A stretch of DNA of 64,000 nucleotides from an uncultured Roseobacter sp. (lineage in GTDB: Bacteria > Pseudomonadota > Alphaproteobacteria > Rhodobacterales > Rhodobacteraceae), in assembly GCF_947488185.1 (NCBI RefSeq), contig NZ_CANKYM010000001.1, positions 62,001 through 126,000 on the forward strand, given 5' to 3'. The position numbers were made by a program, and so were the translations under genes. Each line of letters opens with the position of its first letter. Within the stretch, counting starts at the first letter, position 1. Below, piece by piece: positions 63,455 through 64,000 of this stretch. Below the pieces are notes generated by a model. The model did no database searches. It had not been told where the DNA came from and worked only from the letters and a program-made list of their open reading frames with translations.

Positions 63455-64000
63455 GCGGTATCCCTTTCCGGCTCATCTATCAGATGGCAGGCCACCGTTT
63501 GCGCAGCACCCGTTTCTTGCAGAACCGGTCGCTCCGTCGCACATCGGTCCCATGCAAACGGGCAGCGCGTACGGAAACAACAGCCCGAAGGCAGGTCCAG
63601 CGCCGACGGGACCTCACCGCTCAGTACAATTTCTTCGGTGTCCCGCTTGGCCTTGATGCTGGGCGCTGCTGACAGCAGGGCGCGCGTATAAGGGTGGCGG
63701 GGTCGCGCAAACAGGACATCTCGCGGCGCGTTCTCAACCATGAACCCCAGATACATCACCCCGACCTTGTCGGCGATATGATGCACAACAGACAGATCGT
63801 GGCTGATAAATAGATAGGCCAGACCAAACTCATCCCGCAGGTCTTTCATCAGGTTGAGGATCTGCGCCTGAATGGACACGTCCAACGCCGAGACAGGTTC
63901 GTCCGCGATAATCAGACCCGGCGTGACCGACAGCGCGCGGGCAATGCCGATCCGCTGGCGCTGACCGCCCGAGAATTGGTGCGGATAGCGCCCCGCGTGC
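63451..64000 (-). CDS. Oligopeptide-type ABC transporter ATPase, 5' end outside window
   Basis: The visible C-terminal 182 codons include the signature region ([19 protein letters not shown]), Walker B with [17 protein letters not shown], the switch His in [11 protein letters not shown], and the C-terminal oligo_HPY region with [11 protein letters not shown] and a four-cysteine iron-sulfur-type site ([14 protein letters not shown] and VACHL). This is a DppF/OppF-type subunit importing peptides or opines. Upstream partner ATPase and permease genes should lie beyond 64000. Confidence 0.85.
   Translation of the reverse strand, partial: HAGRYPHQFSGGQRQRIGIARALSVTPGLIIADEPVSALDVSIQAQILNLMKDLRDEFGLAYLFISHDLSVVHHIADKVGVMYLGFMVENAPRDVLFARPRHPYTRALLSAAPSIKAKRDTEEIVLSGEVPSALDLPSGCCFRTRCPFAWDRCATERPVLQETGAAQTVACHLIDEPERDTA

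Overview
The window looks like chromosomal DNA of a marine roseobacter-type alphaproteobacterium (Rhodobacteraceae). The reasons are high GC, short intergenic gaps, frequent ATGA/GTGA stop-start overlaps, ethylmalonyl-CoA-pathway genes beside malate dehydrogenase, an LDH-like mdh followed by suc genes, a TIGR02302-type protein next to lysA, a VPLPA-CTERM protein and TRAP/ABC solute uptake systems. Family names come from recognising the translated sequences by eye; no database search was run.

1-5.2 kb: a truncated DUF1194 gene, a secreted DUF4344 metallopeptidase, then a minus-strand run of mesaconyl-CoA hydratase, DUF1737, NnrU and a malyl-CoA thioesterase/lyase-like protein (acetyl-CoA assimilation), a small secreted protein and a TauE/SafE permease. 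5.3-20 kb: the TCA-cycle block mdh - (tetR) - sucC - sucD - sucA - sucB - lpd. It is much interrupted. sucC and sucD are separated by three small secreted proteins of one apparent family and a methyltransferase. sucD and sucA are separated by a GC-rich hairpin and a membrane protein. sucB and lpd are separated by a membrane protein and two MAPEG proteins. A two-site palindromic operator lies before sucC.

20-32.6 kb: housekeeping genes: an FMN-binding PPOX-fold protein, PlsC, FtsX and FtsE in one overlapping operon, a zinc-ribbon membrane protein, TIGR02302, lysA, a VPLPA-CTERM protein, a DUF2834 protein, two tiny lipoproteins and argH; then a TlpA-like thioredoxin and a Hint-domain protein. 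33.3-42.2 kb: accessory genes. The most striking is a class D beta-lactamase homologue that keeps the SxV, YGN and KTG motifs but has lost the catalytic Ser and Lys of STFK. It is followed by a MipA/OmpV outer-membrane protein. Further on are a membrane-anchored AraC regulator, a translationally coupled DUF1611 (DgcN-like) / alanine-ornithine racemase-like pair, and a secreted protein made of seven Cys/Trp repeats.

42.2-45.2 kb is a decay zone: a Panacea-domain (DUF4065) pseudogene with two internal amber codons, C-terminal scraps of two tyrosine recombinases, a truncated glycosyltransferase, and a TRAP operon cut off just after dctP. 45.2-56 kb is a carbohydrate-acid catabolic locus: TRAP binding protein, D-erythronate-dehydrogenase-like SDR, apionolactonase-like protein, ribose-type ABC transporter, two paralogous GntR regulators and an exported alpha/beta hydrolase. 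The hydrolase and the transporter/regulator region share an operator-like 11-mer. An IS110-family element (56.7-58 kb) with a possible bridge-RNA region downstream separates this locus from a second catabolic operon (58-64 kb, running off the window end): oligopeptide-type ABC ATPase and binding protein, amidohydrolase, Asp/Glu-racemase-like protein, DHDPS-family protein and SDR.

No tRNA, rRNA or CRISPR array was seen.
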